64,000 nt of DNA from Arthrobacter sp. OVS8 (GTDB lineage Bacteria; Actinomycetota; Actinomycetes; Actinomycetales; Micrococcaceae). Below the pieces are notes generated by a model. That model did not search any database. It was given only the letters and a program-made list of their open reading frames with translations, and had not been told where the DNA came from. The stretch's first letter is position 1; each line of letters opens with the position of its first letter. Below are positions 60,800-64,000 of the stretch, in pieces. The DNA lies in assembly GCA_028370155.1 (NCBI GenBank), contig CP116670.1:434001-498000 (forward strand), given 5' to 3'. Position numbers and translations under genes: made by a program.

Positions 60800-63700
60800 G
60801 CTTCACCCATCTCCATGTCTCCACGGCCTTCAGCGCCCATTACGGGGTCTCCTGGCCGGAGGAACTGGCCGCCGCTGCGGCCGCGGACGGGGCGACAGCG
60901 CTCGCCTGCACGGACCGCGACGGCCTCTACGGGATTGTCAAACACCTGAAGGCCTGCATGGCGGCCGGGCTGGACCCGGTGGTCGGCGTGGACCTGGCGG
61001 TCTTTGATGACGACGGCGACCTCCGCACCCAGGTGGGGGGACGCGTCGTCGTGCTGGCCCACGGGCACAACAACGGCGCCGGCTACCGTGCGCTGTGCCG
61101 GCTGATCTCAGATGCGCATGCCCGCACCACGGGCAAGGCCGGGGAGCGGTCCCTGTCGCCGTCACCCGGGCCGAACTGTCCTCCCGCACCCTGCACCCGG
61201 AAACCCTCAAACCGGTGTTGACCGTGCTGATCGGACCCGACTCCGACGTCGGACGTGCCATGGGAGGGCGGCGCTACCTGCGCCCCCGCACCCTGTTCAA
61301 ACGCTGGCTCGAAGCCATGCCGCCAGGAACCGTCGTCGCCGAGGTGGTCAGCCAGCTCAGCCCGCCCGGGGAGCCGCTGAGCACCGCCCACGCGGTGCGA
61401 ATGCTCAAGCTTGCCGCCGAGCACGTGGTTCCCGCCGTGCTGAGCAACGCCGTGCGGTATGTGGCCGAGGACGGAGCGGCCACCGCGGACGTGCTGGATT
61501 CCGCCCGCACCCTGAAATCCCTGCCCGAACTTTCCGCCGCCCCGCTGCTGCAGCCCAACGGGCAGGCCTGGCTCAAATCGGCGGCGCAGATGCACCAGCT
61601 CGGCAAGGAGATCATGCACGCCGCCGGGTACGGCGCCGCTGACCTGAAAAACCTGATGGCACAGACAGAGGCGCTCGCGGACCGCTGCCGGATGGACCCG
61701 GTGACGGACATGGGCTGGAAGCAGCCAGTGGTGCCGGAAGCCTCGGTGATCGGCATCGCCGGGGACGCGCTCGCGGAGCTCACCCAGCGCTGCGAGGCCG
61801 GCATCAGCAGGCGGTTCCCGGGGATCACCGGCAAACCCGCCGAGGAGCTGCGCTCGCGACTGGAACACGAACTGAGGATTATCGACAGCCTGGGCTTCGC
61901 CGCGTACTTCCTGACCGTGGCCGAGGTTTCCCGGATGATCCAGGCCATGGGAGTCCGGGCGGCCGCCCGCGGCTCGGGGCATCCAGCCTGGTCAACTACC
62001 TGATCGACGTTAGCCAGGTGAACCCGCTGCAGCATGACCTCATCTTCGAGCGCTTCCTGTCCCGGGACCGCGCCACCCTGCCGGACATCGACATCGACGT
62101 CGAAAGCGCCGAACGGCACAACGTGTACCGGAAGATTTTTGAGCGCTTCGGCTCCGAGCGTGTCACCCTGATGAGCATGCAGAACGGCTACCGCGCTCGC
62201 GGTGCCGTGCGCGACGCCGGCCTCGCCCTGGGCATGGAGGAGGAGATCGGTGACATCGCCAAACAGCTGTGGCGTTTCTCGGCCCGGAACTTCCGCGAAG
62301 CCCTCGAGGAGAAACCCGAACTGAAGGAATTCGCCGGCCGGGTGGGGCAGCGCGACTTCAGCGGGAACCAGCAGCTGGACCTGCTGGTGGACCTCACAGA
62401 ACGGCTGGACCGGCTCCCGCGCCATATCTCCATGCACCCGTGCGGGGTCATCCTGGGGGACGCCACCCTCCTGGACCGCACGCCCGTGCAGCCCAGCGGA
62501 CTGGGCCTGCCCATGAGCCAGTTCGACAAACACGACATGGACCCCATGGGCATGCTGAAACTCGATGTCCTGGGCGTCCGGATGCAAAGCGCCATGGCCT
62601 TCGCCGTCCGGGAGGTCATCCGCCTGCATCCATCCAAAGCCGAGGTGGTGGCCGCAGGCGCCCACCCGGCAGGGCCGGACGGGACAGGCCCGGACTACAT
62701 CGCCGAGGACGGCAGCATCGACCTCAACGCCGTCCCGCTCGACGACGAACCCACCTATGAGCTGATCCGCAGCACCCACACCCTGGGCTGCTTCCAGATC
62801 GAATCCCCGGGCAGCGGGAGCTCATCGGCAAACTCGCGCCCCGGGAGTTCAACGACCTCATCATCGACATCTCCCTGTTCCGCCCGGGCCCGATGAAATC
62901 GGACATGGTCCGGCCCTTCCTGGAGCACCGCCACGGCTTCGCCCCGAGGTCTATCCGCACCCGGACCTCAAGCCCGTCCTCAAGGAGACACACGGCGTCA
63001 CCGTGTTCCATGAACAGATCCTGAAGACCTTCGACGTTATGACCGGCTGCGGGCTGGCGCGGGCGGACGAATTCCGCCGCGCCCTCGGCAACGACGTGCT
63101 GGAAGGCAGGGTGGAGGAGTTTTTCCGGAAGGAGGCCCGTGCCCGTGGGTACAGCCCCGAAGTGGTGGACAAGGTCTGGGGGACGCTCAAGGCCTTCGGC
63201 AGCTTCGGGTTCTGCAAAGCCCACGGCGCCGCCTTTGCCGTGCCCACCTACCAGTCGGCCTGGCTCAAGACACACCACCCGGAGGCCTTCCTCGCCGGGC
63301 TGTGGGAACACGATCCGGGCATGTATCCCAAACGGCTCCTCGTCGCCGAGGCGCGGCGGCTGGGAATCCCCATCCTGCCCTTGGACATCAACCGGAGCCA
63401 GGCCGAGTACCGGGTGGAACGCGTGGCCGCCGGCCCGGACCGCGGCAAGCTGGGCATCCGGCTGAGCCTGAACGGCATCTACGGGCTCTCGGGAACCGAG
63501 CTGAAAAGGATCGTGGCAGGACAGCCCTACGACTCGCTCGCGGACCTGCGGGCCAGGTCCCGGCTGAGCAAACCCAGCATCCAGCGGCTGGCCCAGCTGG
63601 GGGCGTTTGACTCCCTGCACCGGGCCTCGGGCGGGGCCGCCAACCGCGCGGACCTGGTCCATCACCTGCAGACCCTGCAAAGCCGGCCGCACCGGAAAGG

Positions 63701-64000
63701 CATCGACGTAATCGACGGGCAGCTGTCGCTGCCGCTGGGCGACGTCGAGCTGAAGAACCTCAAGGCTGTGCTGCCCGCACCCACCCTGGTGGATACCGTC
63801 CGGGCCGAGCTGGACCTCATGGCCGTGGATGTCAGCGACCACCTGATGGCCAGCCACCGGCCCCTGCTGGACCGTCTTGGCGTCACCACCGCGGACAAGC
63901 TGCTGGCGCTGCGCAACGGCACCGAGGTGCTGGTGGCCGGGGTCCGCGTCGCCACCCAGACCCCGCCCATGCGGGGAGGCCGCCGCGTGGTGTTCATCAG
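60796..64000 (+). CDS. dnaE2: Error-prone DNA polymerase III alpha subunit (partial at window end, four frame breaks)
   Basis: Over 1060 residues are present and it continues past the end. A PHP domain starts SFTHLHVSTAFSAHYGVSWPE. The polymerase palm has LPDIDIDVE with the catalytic Asp pair and DMDPMGMLKLDVLGV with the third Asp. FRPGPMKSDMVRPFLEHRHG, GSFGFCKAHGAAFA and helix-hairpin-helix segments follow. Breaks: 61141-61144, 61976-61979, 62809-62811 and 62942-62945. It performs mutagenic translesion synthesis after damage, with ImuB as usual partner, but imuA and imuB are not adjacent here. Confidence 0.92.

Noticed and set aside
61274..62779. Long minus-strand open frame opposite dnaE2
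   Set aside because: The plus strand holds clear DnaE2 motifs throughout; the antisense frame has no recognisable protein pattern.
699..63000. Programmed ribosomal frameshifting
   Set aside because: The breaks occur in too many unrelated genes, nearly always in the same direction and in G/C runs, without slippery heptamers or downstream structures.
1..64000. tRNA, rRNA, CRISPR array, insertion sequence or attachment site
   Set aside because: I saw no cloverleaf sequence, no spaced direct repeats of CRISPR type, no transposase or integrase frame, and no terminal inverted repeats.

Overview
The window is a high-GC actinobacterial chromosome segment, most like Arthrobacter or Pseudarthrobacter (Micrococcaceae). 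The signs are a mycothiol pathway (S-(hydroxymethyl)mycothiol dehydrogenase and a CGYC mycoredoxin), a DUF222-HNH protein, a c-di-AMP riboswitch in front of an NlpC/P60 gene, dnaE2 with a DUF6504 partner and an actinobacterial LexA box, and tightly packed genes with ATGA/GTGA overlaps. I see no rRNA, tRNA, CRISPR array, insertion sequence or prophage.

Many genes are split between reading frames. At about 67 sites the frame is restored by adding bases, nearly always one base in a short G or C run. Once corrected, the proteins have full family lengths and intact catalytic motifs. I read these as uncorrected base-calling deletions, not gene decay, and annotate each broken gene as one CDS with the break positions listed.

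Layout. 1-4.4 kb: PaaK-like ligase, LuxR-TPR regulator, SAM methyltransferase. 4.5-6.1 kb: formamidase fmdA with fmdB. 6.4-7.3 kb: small VOC and membrane proteins. 7.5-16.2 kb: a coupled five-gene operon of a glycogen synthase-GH57 fusion, three APH-fold kinases and an ABC exporter. 16.2-18.7 kb: metNIQ methionine importer. 19.1-21 kb: gamma-glutamyltransferase. 21-25 kb: two unknowns, a class A penicillin-binding protein and a LURP-one protein. 25-29 kb: universal stress protein, GYD protein, DUF222-HNH, HEAT-repeat AlkD-like protein.

29-38.8 kb holds the most unusual locus. Five co-directional genes encode a 1013-residue multidomain peptidoglycan hydrolase (alpha/beta hydrolase, two M15-type peptidase domains, glucosaminidase), two unknown proteins, a gluzincin-type metallopeptidase and a 748-residue protein with a hydrophobic basic helical stretch. 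A 64-residue protein lies upstream and a SARP/BTAD regulator is divergent. None has an obvious export signal. I do not recognise it as a named system.

39-52 kb: riboswitch-controlled NlpC/P60 hydrolase, beta-lactamase-like hydrolase, DUF1918, TPM/DUF5129, DUF5671, SulP transporter, a nuclease-fold protein and a DUF4956-VTC-DUF4353 surface module. 52-57 kb: thioesterase, DUF6325, DUF2177, lipoate ligase, and the mycothiol formaldehyde/redox genes with a SigR-type promoter. 57-64 kb: YedK, a truncated kinase remnant, GNAT, VOC, chorismate mutase and LexA-boxed DUF6504-dnaE2, the last running off the end.
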